Assembly (NCBI GenBank): GCA_009103225.1
Contig: RHPI01000733.1
Span: forward strand, 5,367-27,975
Direction of reading: 5' to 3'
Source: Chlorokybus atmophyticus
Lineage: Eukaryota; Streptophyta; Chlorokybophyceae; Chlorokybales; Chlorokybaceae
DNA length: 22,609 nt
Shown here: piece by piece, positions 10,112 to 18,650 of the stretch
How the letters are laid out: each line of letters begins with the position of its first letter
Position numbering within the stretch: the stretch's first letter is position 1
Notes under the pieces: generated by a model
Seen by the model: the letters and a program-made list of their open reading frames with translations, nothing else
The model's database searches: none
Told to the model about the DNA's origin: nothing
Translations under genes and position numbers: made by a program

Positions 10112-11389
10112 CGCGCACAGGTGGTCGCACATCTACGATTAACCAGACCGCGGCTCACTTCACGGTTCCCTCTCTACAAGGACCAAGCTGCAGTCCAAGA
10201 GCAACACTAGGTGGCCACTGGAGTGGTGGAGTTTCACATATTCCGTCGACAACAAGGCGTCACCGTGTTGGAATTGTTTAAAGGTATGGGTAGTGGCCTC
10301 GCCGCGGACCTCAACACCGGCGCGACGGTCACCAAGTACTTCTACTATAACCCAGTTTTACACGCACAGCTTGCCCTGAGCCACCACCTGCGCCACCTAC
10401 ACAAATGCTACCCGCAGCGACTGCCGCTATCGGCACTGCAAGGCAGTCTGAAGGCACTGCGGATCACCTCCTGGCGGTGGGCAACATTGATCTGCTCATA
10501 GCAAGATGGGAGTGTCAAGGACACTCCAGAGCAGGCAGAGGCCAAAGGCTCGCTAATTCTCGCAAGCGACTGTCCCGGGAACTAATGCGTATCATTAATA
10601 TCCTGCAGAGCAACCATCTGTCCAGGCCTCAAAGATACATCATCGAGAATGTGCACTCCGAGGACGATCAGCACCATCACGTGGCCAACAGCTTTCGATA
10701 AGTTTGTTCTTTACTGGGACACCCTCTCAAAATCAATGCAGCGCGTCATGGCTCATCGCGTCCGCGCCAAGTGGACCAACCTGGCTACAATCGAGGATCT
10801 CTTTGCTGCTAAACATCTGCACAGCAGTTGTCCACGCCATCTCACCGTCGACGCTATTTTGGACCCTGGGCGCATAGCACAACAAGTCACACGACACGAT
10901 CACCAGCACTTTTACCAGTGCAACCAGCCTGGTCAACCACGTCGTGCGCTCCCCACTCTGGTGTCTAACCCAGGATCATACGCCTTCCGCAACCAAGGAG
11001 AAGGCATGGTGTTGGATTCCAACACAAGCCGACTGTAGAGACCCCGCGCGATGGGACTCTCTCCAAGCGTTATTGTAGGTTCCACGCTGACCAACAGTCA
11101 GCAATGTCAGCTGTTGCGACGCGCCATGGACCAGAACAGCATGGTCTGGTTATTGAAAGTGTGCTTTGCTCTCCACGACCGCGATGTGTTATTTCAAGAG
11201 CTCGAACACCTGGCGGGGGGGTGGGCCGATCGCGTGCAAGATTTCAAAGTGGCACACATCGCCCTCGAAATTGCTCATATGGAGGAGCAGGCAACAGTCA
11301 TTATGAAGGATCTCAGTAGTCGCCAACGCTACCTCGTGGTCCCATGCCATTTGACCACTGGCCACAGGCCAAACGCGAGTACAGTTTGA
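10112..11389 (+). pseudogene. C5 cytosine DNA methyltransferase domain inside the retrotransposon polyprotein
   Basis: Transfers a methyl group from S-adenosylmethionine to cytosine C5. Visible motifs in order: motif I ELFKGMGSGLA (10271-10303); motif IV ECQGHSRAG with catalytic Cys at 10513-10515, the usual Pro of PCQ being Glu; motif VI ENV (10645-10653); motif VIII HRVR (10754-10765); a target-recognition/motif IX-like stretch with ALPTLVSNPGSYAFR (about 10949-10993); and a motif X-like LLRRAMDQNSMVWLL (11111-11155). It lies in the same frame as the protease, separated only by stops at 10109 and 10208, and directly precedes reverse transcriptase. It is therefore a pol domain, not a neighbour gene. 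Motifs IV and VI are in another frame (about 10441-10700), so two roughly compensating shifts plus TAG at 11036-11038 break it. The family is certain at the C5-MTase level; its subfamily is not clear to me. The C-terminal 70 residues (11156-11386) match nothing I know. Confidence 0.88.
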
Positions 11390-12399
11390 GGCTTTTCTCA
11401 ACAAGTGGAGGAGTCAATTGGACTTCAGCGTGAAGGAACTGGGCATTTGCTCAGCTTACCAGATGGACATCGAGTTGGTGGACACCGAATTGATGTTTCA
11501 ATGACAGTACGAACTCTCCAAGTTGGAAGAGGACTTGGTGGAGCAGAGGTGCAAGGCTCTGCTAGATGCCGGTCTGATTAAGGAGTTCACAGCGGACTTT
11601 GCGGCCGCGACTGTCATGCCCCTGAAGAAGGATTCAACAGGCAATTGGACAGACCGACGCATGTACGGCGACTATCCCCCCCCTGAACAACAAAACCAAA
11701 CAAGACAGGTATCCAATGCCTACTGCAGAGGGTATCCTTGATGTAGGAGACTATACTGTCTTCAACATCCTGGGAATGCGACAAGGTTACAACCAGATCG
11801 CCATCAGGGAGGAGGACAAGCACAAAACCTCTTTCTGGGGCAACCGCCAGCTGTACCAGTGGAAGGTCATGCCCTTCGGACTGAAGAACGCTCCTGCCAA
11901 GTTCTAGCGCGTCATAAACAAAGCCTCGAAGGGGCTGGACTTCACGTGGTGCTACATTGACGACATTCTCATCTTCGATCGCAACAACAAAGAGCACCTA
12001 CATCACATCGAGGAGGTGCTGAAGAGGCTCACACGGATGGGGATGACGGTGCACCCCGACAAGTGCACTTTCTTCACTCGCAAGGTACCCTACCTAGGGC
12101 ACATGATTGTGCCCCACAGTGTGTACGTACAGCAGGCAAAGGTGGAGGCTTTGGAAGCTATCCCTGCTCCAACGGACCTAACGCGCCTGCGCGCCTTTCT
12201 GGGCCTGGCCAACTACTATCGCCGGTTCGTGAAGGACTTTGCAAAGATCGCGCTCAACGAGCTTCTGAAGAAGGAAGTGGAGTTTGCGTGGAAGGAGCCA
12301 CAACAGCAGGCGTTTGAGGAGCTAAAAGGCAGGCTCACCACCGCTCCCATCCAGCAACGCCCTGACTACAACAAACCCTTCATCCTCCACACCAACTGA
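11390..12399 (+). pseudogene. pol (RT): Reverse transcriptase of Ty3/gypsy type
   Basis: RNA-dependent DNA polymerase. The N-terminal part contains VDTELMFQ, then LEEDLVEQRCKALLDAGLIK (11529-11588) and VMPLKKDSTGNW, the usual entry into Ty3 RT. After a frame change near 11680-11710 it continues with MPTAEGILDVGDYTVFNILG, MRQGYNQIAIREEDKHKTSF, MPFGLKNAPAKF and the catalytic YIDD at 11953-11964. The thumb/connection follows, with HPDKCTFF, YLGHMI and LRAFLGLANYYRRFVKDF (near 12187-12240). Lesions are TGA at 11502-11504 (CGA to TGA would explain it), the frame change, and TAG at 11905-11907 in place of a Gln codon after AKF. The YIDD aspartates are intact. Domain order RT-RH-IN places the element in Ty3/gypsy rather than Ty1/copia. 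Confidence 0.93.
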
Positions 12400-13073
12400 A
12401 GCAAGCTTGGGATGGGGGCTGTGCTGGTGCAGCACGATGAGAACAAGCACGACGGGTGTCGTACGCCAGCCAAAGCAACAACAGCGCTGAAGCCAAGTAC
12501 AGCAGCTACGAGGGGGAGTGCCTCGCTGCAGTGTGGGCCATCTCCTTCTTCTGACCTTTCCTATTTAGTCGGCAATTCCAACTGATCACCGATCACCAGC
12601 CACTCAAGTGGTTGATGACCAACCAACATCCGACAGGGAAACTTGCTCGCTGGGCCCTGTTATTGCAGGAGTATGACTCTAAGATCGACCACCGCATCGG
12701 ACTCACCAACCAAGACGCCGATGGCCTCAGTTGCAACTCTCACCCCAGTATCAACGATGCAACCGGAGCTCGGCACGAGCTCGGCCCTGCAGCAGCAGCC
12801 CCCACCTTGGCGGCCATGTTTGCGGTTGCTGCGTTACGTTCTGGGCGCCAGATCAGCACCACTGCCACCTCAACGGCAGATAAAATTCCTGCCCTTGAGT
12901 CCACTGGCCCCACAATAACCGCACCTATGGAGAACGCCCACGCGGACGACATTAAAGTCGACGATACAGAGCTGGCACCCACCGACACCAGGCAGGATAT
13001 ATGGCTAAATAAGCCATCACTCTCCTTCCTTCAAAGTGACCAACTTCCCTCCAACATGAGTGCACGAGAGTAA
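12400..13073 (+). pseudogene. pol (RH): RNase H domain and C-terminal tether
   Basis: Degrades the RNA strand of the RNA-DNA hybrid. The expected TDW-type start reads T-N-stop (12391-12399), so the first catalytic Asp has become Asn and the Trp codon TGG has become TGA. KLGMGAVLVQHDENK follows, then a frame change near 12460 leads to SYASQSNNSAEAKYSSYEGE, with the second acidic residue in YEGECLAAVWAI (12507-12542), and LITDHQPLKWLM (12582-12617) with the third. A TGA interrupts at about 12553. The third frame (12612-13073) carries the conserved end KLARWALLLQEYDSKIDHR and NQDADGLS, then an Ala/Thr-rich tether to the integrase. Confidence 0.88.
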
Positions 13074-13079
13074 GATCGT

Positions 13080-14203
13080 GTCAGTCAACGCACCCGCCAC
13101 TATTAATGGGCGGATGACAAGCTTTATCGCCGCGTCCATGACAAAGGAGGTGCCAACACCAGCCACCCGCGAGGGTATCATCACTGCCCTCCACACTAAG
13201 CTTGGACACTTCGGTGACAAGCGTACAGTGAGCCTGGTAAGGGCGCAATATTAGTGGTATGGGCTATCCAAACAGGTGCAGGGGTTTGTCAGTCGCTGCC
13301 AATAGTGTGACATGGTACGCGCCAGCCTCAACACACGCAGCGCCACCTTGCACCCTCTCCCCATCTCCGGCCTTTTCTATCACTAGGGACTCTTAAGAGA
13401 CTTTGCAACCTCGGCATGTGGCAACCGTTACATCCTGGACAGAATCGAGCATTTCGCCTGATGGTGGGAGCTAATGCCATTACCCGACAAAAGCAGCAGA
13501 GGTTGTCTCAGGCCTTCCTCTCCCATGTCCTCAGCCGGTTCGGCAGCTGCGCTAAGGTCATCACCGACCAGGGCACTGAGTTCAGAGGGGACTTCGACAC
13601 CCTGATGGACAGATGCTACATTGATCATCGCCGCGCTTCGCGTTACCACCCCAAGCCGACGGTCTCGCCGAGCGGATAGTACAGACCATCAAGAAGGCAC
13701 TCCGCAAGTACGTGCTGGAGTATGAGAAGAACACCTGGGGCGACCACCTTCCGTGGGTGGCTTTTGGATACCTATTGTCAAAGCAGGCGGCTCTTCGCGA
13801 GTACAGCCCATACTACCTGCTGTTCAGACGTCCGCCATTGCTTCCCTTTCGTGCACAGCAGGAAGTAGACCGTGTGGTGAACAACCTCGACGATCCCGAC
13901 TGGATGCACCACGACATTACCACCCGAGCCGCGCTGTTTAAACACACCGTCCCAATGGCCTTCAACATAATACGTATCGCACAGCACGGCGACACCCTGC
14001 GCTACGAGCGCGTGCGGAGCGGCTTCAACAACGAGCGCCAACGGCGGTTTCAAGCAAGGGACTTTGCCTACCGCATGGCAGCCACCAAGAACACGCTCGA
14101 CACCTCTATGGGCCGCACCGTCTACAAGGTACTCAAGGTGTACCCCACAGGAGTACTGGACCTCCTCTGTCAAAATGGCAAGAGGTTGAAAGACAACATG
14201 TAA
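13080..14203 (+). pseudogene. pol (IN): Integrase: zinc-binding HHCC, DDE core, C-terminal domain
   Basis: Inserts the element's cDNA into the host genome. The zinc-binding domain keeps ALHTKLGHFGDKRT (His-X3-His, 13182-13223) and CysXXCys around 13297-13308, where a TAG at 13303-13305 replaces the middle residue. The catalytic core has Asp in DFATS (13399-13401), Asp in ITDQGTEFRGDF (13566-13568) and Glu in AERIVQ-like sequence (13670-13672). The spacing is close to the canonical D-35-E once a frame change in between is allowed for. The C-terminal part (13712-14203) is open for 163 codons: LPWVAFGYLLSKQAALREYS, a DDPDWMHHDI linker, then FNNERQRRFQARDFAYRM and VLDLLCQNGKRLKDN, the usual integrase C-terminal beta-barrel region. 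TAA at 14201-14203 separates it from an in-frame PHD finger. Confidence 0.92.
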
Positions 14204-14278
14204 AACTGCGCGCCATGTCAACTTCCGTGCATAGCTGGCTTTGCGCGCATGCAGCACCGTCACCCCGCCCGCAGCACA

Positions 14279-14440
14279 CGCTGTAAACGCTGCGGCAGCG
14301 CCGGCGACAACGCACTCATGATGCTCTGCAATGACTGTATCAAAGGCCTGCATTGCTATCGTCTGGAGCCCCCGTTGGACGCAATACCCATGGAGAACTG
14401 ATGCGACGATTGCCGCACCAATGGCCCTCCTCACCTGCGT
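14279..14440 (+). pseudogene. PHD zinc finger fused behind the integrase
   Basis: In the same frame as the integrase C-terminus (only TAA at 14201 intervenes) lies a C4HC3-type PHD finger: Cys at 14282 and 14291, Cys at 14327 and 14336, His at 14351, then EPPL and the final pair CDDC (14402-14413). PHD fingers read histone H3 tails, and in a retrotransposon one at the integrase C-terminus would be expected to steer insertion toward particular chromatin, as chromodomains do in chromoviruses. Two lesions are visible. The Cys expected in His-X2-Cys is Arg (CGT for TGT, about 14360-14362), and the conserved Trp before the last Cys pair is TGA (14399-14401, one base from TGG). The finger type is clear; the targeting role is inference. 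Confidence 0.85.
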
Positions 14441-14474
14441 TAGCAACTGAGCTCTGGAGCTGGAACCTCCCCAG

Positions 14475-14487
14475 AAACTGAAGGGGG
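14475..14487 (+). promoter_or_regulatory. Candidate polypurine tract
   Basis: The stretch aaactgaaggggg, with eight unbroken purines at 14480-14487, sits immediately before segment Y1, which starts TGG. In LTR elements a purine tract at this spot primes plus-strand DNA synthesis and fixes the first base of the 3' repeat. This would make Y1, not X2, the start of the 3' repeat as seen by reverse transcription. Confidence 0.55.
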
Positions 14488-14726
14488 TGGCTTGTTGACT
14501 ATGTGTCCTACACCATAGCATGTACACTAAGGAGAACACCGCCTCCACATGTACGTGTGATTCAGCGACAGCGGAGTAGCTTCGCCAAGCACTCCGCGCC
14601 ATACGAGCTGGATTATCTTTTACTTTTGCTACATGTTACAACATGTTGCAGCAACAGGGCTAGCAAGCATGTCTTTCCCAGCAGCGGCCCGAGACAGTGT
14701 GACCCTCGACTCGCCTCGACCCGACA
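14488..14726 (+). repeat. Terminal repeat segment Y1
   Basis: About 239 bases beginning TGGCTTGTTGAC and ending CCCGACA, roughly 90% identical to Y2 (15309-15549) by eye. It contains an ACATGTT/AACATGT inverted repeat. Two bases (gc) separate its GACA end from the TGTC start of X2, making the 10-base palindrome GACAGCTGTC at 14723-14732. Confidence 0.9.
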
Positions 14727-14728
14727 GC

Positions 14729-15308
14729 TGTCATGCCTAGTGCCCGCGCATACCAGCCTTCATCGAGCATGCCTACATTGCAACCATCACCCGGCCTACC
14801 AGCATACCAGCGCGCGCGCGTCACTGATTAGTAGCTAGGTCATGACTCCAGAGTAGCTCACGACCATAGCCTACATATGCACTGCGCGTAGCTGTGAATT
14901 CGGTTATAAGTTGTGTTCTATATCGAGTGGTGATTGCTGCGGAATTAGCCTCGATATGACCATTTGCTTATGTTCTGAACAGTCATGATTTGACTTGTAT
15001 AAGTAGTCACAGTGTTCATCGGATCAGCTGGTGACACTGTGAGTGAGAAAGCTAAGAGCTTGTGAAACGACTTGAACGGCGAACACGTCATCCCGGTTAC
15101 TAAGAACCCCCTCACTGTGTGAGAGCCTGCGCATGCTCGTGTGCATCGTGCTTGTCATCGCTGTGAGCTTGGTGTGCCTGGTTGCAGTGTGTTTGTTGGC
15201 ATCAGCCAGGGCATAGTCCACGTGTTGCTTGCTCATACACCTCACGTAACAGTGTAACACATTTTCCGCTCATGCAAAGAACTGTGTAAACAGCACTACC
15301 TATAGTAG
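14729..15308 (+). repeat. Terminal repeat segment X2
   Basis: About 580 bases matching X1 without the 451-bp insert. It starts TGTCATGCCTAG and ends in the near-palindrome cactacctatagtagtg, whose last two bases overlap the TG of Y2. X2 plus Y2 reads as a complete 821-base LTR-like unit with TGTC...GACA ends. Confidence 0.9.
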
Positions 15309-15549
15309 TGGCTTGCTGACTGTGTGTCCTATAGCACAGCATGTACCTTAAGGAGAACACCGCCTCACCATGTTCGTGTGTCATTTAGCGACAGCGAAGC
15401 AGCTCCACCAAGCACTCCGCGCCATACGAGCTGGGTTATCTTTTACTTTTGCTACATGTTACAACATGTTGCAGCAACAGGGCTAGCAAGCATGTCTTTT
15501 CCTGCAGCGGCCCGAGACAGTGTGACCCTTGACTCTTCTCGACCCGACA
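15309..15549 (+). repeat. Terminal repeat segment Y2 (right end of element)
   Basis: Begins TGGCTTGCTGAC and matches Y1 up to CCCGACA at 15549, after which the sequence departs into the flank (aatgtcg...). Because Y1 is followed by TGTCATG and Y2 is not, the right border of the element is set to within a few bases. Confidence 0.88.
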
Positions 15550-15761
15550 AATGTCGTAATAGTGCATGCCTCTGCGCAATCAGATATGGACACTACAGCG
15601 ACACGAAAGACAACTAGGCAACTATGGTGCGAAGAGGTGGGAAGCAAATCATGCATAAGGTTGACCTGCCTGGCATGGAGATGAATGCATGGCCCAAGCC
15701 CCCTTCGGAGCTGCGCAGTTACAACCCATGCGATGCGCAAGGTCGCCGTCATCACCCGCAC

Positions 15762-16522
15762 ATCTTGTACTTATCCATTTTGTGTCTATTTTGTGGCGGT
15801 GGTGGGGCCGTTATGGGGCTGCATCGTGCAGGGTTTAAAGTTAAACACAAACAAAATTAGAAAAGATGATTATCCTGTCTAATTTTATCTCATATTCATA
15901 TGTGGAGATGCTATGAAGGTGGACCTGTCACGGTATGATGCGGTGCGGGCCAGCCCTCCTTGCAAGCTCTTCACCGGGGCGATCCCTTCCACCATGCGTA
16001 AGAAGAGTTCACACCTATGGGAGCACAACAAGTTGCTTGCACCTACACGCATGAAACTACAAGCAAGTACCAAACAATACATCATAGAAAACGTGATGGG
16101 CATTGCAAATTGCATGACTCCACACGTGACCCTATGCGGGACAACGTTCCCACACCTGCCAGCCTTTAGACACCAGTTGTTTGAGACTCAGCCAGTGTTG
16201 ACGTCCACCCTTATTAACTCGCACAGTAGTAAAGCTCTAGGCGTGCTGTCCACCCACAACTAGCGAGCAGCGAGCAAATGATGCTACCAGCAACAAGCAA
16301 ATGTTTCCGGTTTATGGCCAGCCATCTAACAGAGGGAAGTTGAAAGGGTGGAAGTGTGCCATGGACACAGAATGGATGGCAAGCGAGGAAGCAATCCGTA
16401 ACGCCATCCCGCCTTGTCTTGCTAAACACTTGGGCCGCCTCTTTCTAAAAAAGATGGGCTACTTTGTAGACTACCCGCCCACTTATGAACATTCTGCCGA
16501 GACCATAGCTGAAGCATGCTAA
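15762..16522 (+). pseudogene. Phage/prokaryote-type C5 cytosine DNA methyltransferase, frameshifted
   Basis: Methylates cytosine at C5 using S-adenosylmethionine; relatives I know are phage and bacterial DNA methylases. Motif I is LFCGGGGAVMGLHRAGF (15786-15836) in the first frame. ICGDAMKVDL (15897-15926), the catalytic motif ASPPCKLFTG with Cys at 15961-15963, motif VI IIENV (16081-16095) and FRHQLFET (a RHR-to-RHQ change, 16165-16188) are in the second frame. The C-terminal segment WMASEEAIRNAIPPCLAKHL (16375-16434) is in the third frame. The motif order and total span fit one small enzyme broken by two frame changes (near 15855 and between 16263 and 16301) and stops; the gaps are too short for normal introns. 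ATG at 15624 is the nearest upstream start, but the residues before 15762 match nothing. It lies outside the retrotransposon, 213 bases past its right end, and is a different methyltransferase lineage from the one inside. Confidence 0.82.
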
Positions 16523-17769
16523 AAATGTACAACTCTAAGTGCTCTTGGGAACGTAAACCCTAGCACTACAGTGTGCACAACCCTTCATGTTTGGCATGCA
16601 TTGTGCAGCAAACCATTTTAGCAGGGCCAAACTATGCTAGACTAACACTGAAAAAACATATATACGGCACACAAAACGACATGTATCCCGTCATGCATAC
16701 ACACCAGGACTAGTAGGGCGGCGATTACATAGACTATATAAGAGCCTCATGCTATCAACACGCATACCGCCAAGTCGTCTATCGACTCGCAAGTCTCACA
16801 TTGAGGACGGTGTCATTATCCGGTGTGACAACAATTGCCATTAGATTGTTTACAACAGCGATGTTACATTCGGTACCAACAGTTTATTGATACGGCCCAA
16901 TCAAGGTAATTACAGAGGTTGGCGCATAAGGTTGAAAACGCGTCCTATTGGCCCACAAGCTCCCAGTACCAAATATTAGGCATATTCAATGTCACGGAAT
17001 GAGCACTAACACAGCAAAAACACTCCCCAACAGACCAGTTTGATTTATGTTCAAAAGTTGCTTTTTACAAACCTGCTTATTTTTATATTGGCCCCTTGAA
17101 CAACTGCCGCCAAGCCCCCCTCACACAGTAGTGAGCATAAGAAGTCCCACAATTGTAATTGTCTGCCAGCAATCTTCTTATAGACTCCTATCTGCTGCCT
17201 TCCCACTTGGCCACGCATTGGCCAAGTAGCACCTTATTAGCTAGCTGGCTAGGTGTTCTTACATCCACACGTGCTAACCTCAAATACATGCTCCGCCACC
17301 TTAGGCTGTTGAGCTAACAGTCAAACCCATCACTTGAATACTCAGTGCCTGCTTATCTTAACAGAGCACCCTTACGCGGATGATACCAACGCGGAGTTGT
17401 TCTCACATAAGGCAATTGAGCATGTCACATCACATCATGTGATTGCGTACTGATTCGCCCTGTGCTGGCTCCTTGCAATACTTGTACAATTTCGTGCCAA
17501 AGGCCCTTGGGCTTAGAGGCAAGTTGCAAACCGCCAAACAGTATGCATTGTACTCACACATGGAAGGAGCAGACACTTGCAACCTATGGTCATGCTATAC
17601 TATAGCAATCAGCACACGAGAACGAGTAAAGCCTTGCCTTTTGGGCGTGACAGCGCGAGCATGTAGTGCTATGTGCATGGTGCGTTCGAGGCTGACAACA
17701 TGGATGTACCTTGGGATTTCGGCTCGTAGCCATTTTCAGGGTTTATGTGTTGGGTTTTCTTGTGGAACT
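16523..17769. other. No recognised gene; one TATA-like site
   Basis: AT-richer DNA with short ORFs lacking known domains (for example 17443-17778, 111 codons from a non-ATG start). TATATAAG at 16736-16743 is a good TATA box in form, but no gene follows it. An inverted repeat ACTTGGCCA (17205-17213) / TGGCCAAGT (17219-17227) with a 5-base loop is present. Confidence 0.4.
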
Positions 17770-17831
17770 CATGTTTAGGTCGTCATGGACGTGAGGGAGG
17801 CCTCCCTCACGTCCATGACGACCCAAACATG
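17770..17831. repeat. 62-bp near-perfect palindrome with no spacer
   Basis: The left arm 17770-17800 and right arm 17801-17831 are reverse complements with one mismatched pair (17777/17824). The central 46 bases (17778-17823) are perfect. The centre is GGGAGG|CCTCCC. Such spacerless palindromes are unstable in cells, so this may be a young structure, a foldback mobile-element footprint, or an artefact of library preparation or assembly. Confidence 0.95.
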
Positions 17832-18360
17832 GTGTTTAAAGCGTATCTACAGTCAGATACCGAGCTGACAGCATATGTGAGGTACTATGGTATCATGCGC
17901 AGCTGTTTCGGAGTTGCGATTTCGGTAAGCCATAACTTACAGTTGGAGTGGCGGTTTGGCCGTGGGTAGGCGTAAAATGCTGCGTCTTGAAGTGTGCTAG
18001 AAGAGGATGAGCTTGGAGAAGCAATGTCCTGAACTATTTATCGTTTCACAACGCCATCATGACTGTTACTTTGCTGGTGCAGACCGATAGTTAGATAGTT
18101 GCAGTGTTAGTTGGGCTTTAGCTCTTGGCGGTGTTATATAAGGCTTTGCTAGCTTGTTTCCTAATTTAATTAGATGCAAATTAGCCTGCTGCAGTGCAAG
18201 CAACACCTTTCAGAAGAGGTTCTCGACTGAGCAAATGCTTGTGCACATGCTTGCATGTATGGTATGTGTAATGCGGCTAGTGGTTACGCTTTAAGTGCTT
18301 AGACATACGTGAGATAGACAATTAACAAGCACTTGTGCGTGCTGCTACAACACAGACACG
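17832..18360. other. No recognised gene; second TATA-like site
   Basis: Short ORFs only. TATATAAG occurs at 18135-18142, followed by AT-rich sequence with the palindrome CTAATT-T-AATTAG. No gene can be tied to it with confidence. Confidence 0.35.
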
Positions 18361-18369
18361 GTGTGGAAC

Positions 18370-18650
18370 AGTTAGCTACAAATGTCTACATTGTAGATGT
18401 TGACATATGTAGGTGTCAATGAGACCGACATTAACGTGGGCAAGTTGGCCACAAATGTCCAATACATGGATGTATCTATTACATAGGCAAAGACCTATAA
18501 AAAGACAAGTATGTAGATATTGCTGCTCCGATTTTGATAGTATAAAGACTCATGTCTGAAGAATATCCAACGAGTCAAGCACTGATATCGCACATAAGGG
18601 TGTGAGTGTCTTAGCAACAAATGTCCACATCGTAGAAGACAATGTGGATA
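18370..18650 (+). repeat. Degenerate repeats around ACAAATGTC
   Basis: Three similar stretches, near 18371 (ttagctacaaatgtctaca), 18446 (ttggccacaaatgtccaat) and 18611 (ttagcaacaaatgtccaca), each followed by a variable gtagat/gtagaa-type segment. In one frame they code LATNV-(Y/H)-IVD-like peptides. This suggests a decayed tandem protein repeat or a minisatellite. Confidence 0.5.

Larger units (their letters stand above)
4189..15549 (+). mobile_element. Degenerate Ty3/gypsy-type retrotransposon carrying a DNA methyltransferase and a PHD finger
   Basis: An element of about 11.4 kb with domains in the order gag (CCHC x2), linker, retropepsin, C5 cytosine DNA methyltransferase, reverse transcriptase (YIDD), RNase H, zinc-binding plus DDE integrase, PHD finger. 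RT before integrase defines Ty3/gypsy order. Its outer ends are TGTC (4189) and GACA (15546-15549), a 4-base inverted repeat of the TG...CA type used by DDE integrases. The terminal repeats are X1 (4189-5227), Y1 (14488-14726), X2 (14729-15308) and Y2 (15309-15549). X1/X2 and Y1/Y2 look roughly 90% identical by eye, so the insertion is old. At least six frame changes and more than ten stops make it non-autonomous. No clean target duplication is visible (left flank ...ccaagt, right flank aatgt...). Confidence 0.9.

Noticed and set aside
13778-14602. 274-codon minus-strand ORF
   Set aside because: Antisense shadow of the integrase C-terminus, PHD finger and Y1; the plus strand carries the recognised domains.
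4184-15554. 5-bp target-site duplication of the element
   Set aside because: Left caagt and right aatgt agree at only three of five positions; not enough to claim.
16736-16743. TATATAAG as a promoter
   Set aside because: Good TATA shape but no gene downstream, and single TATA matches are common in AT-rich DNA; kept only as a remark.
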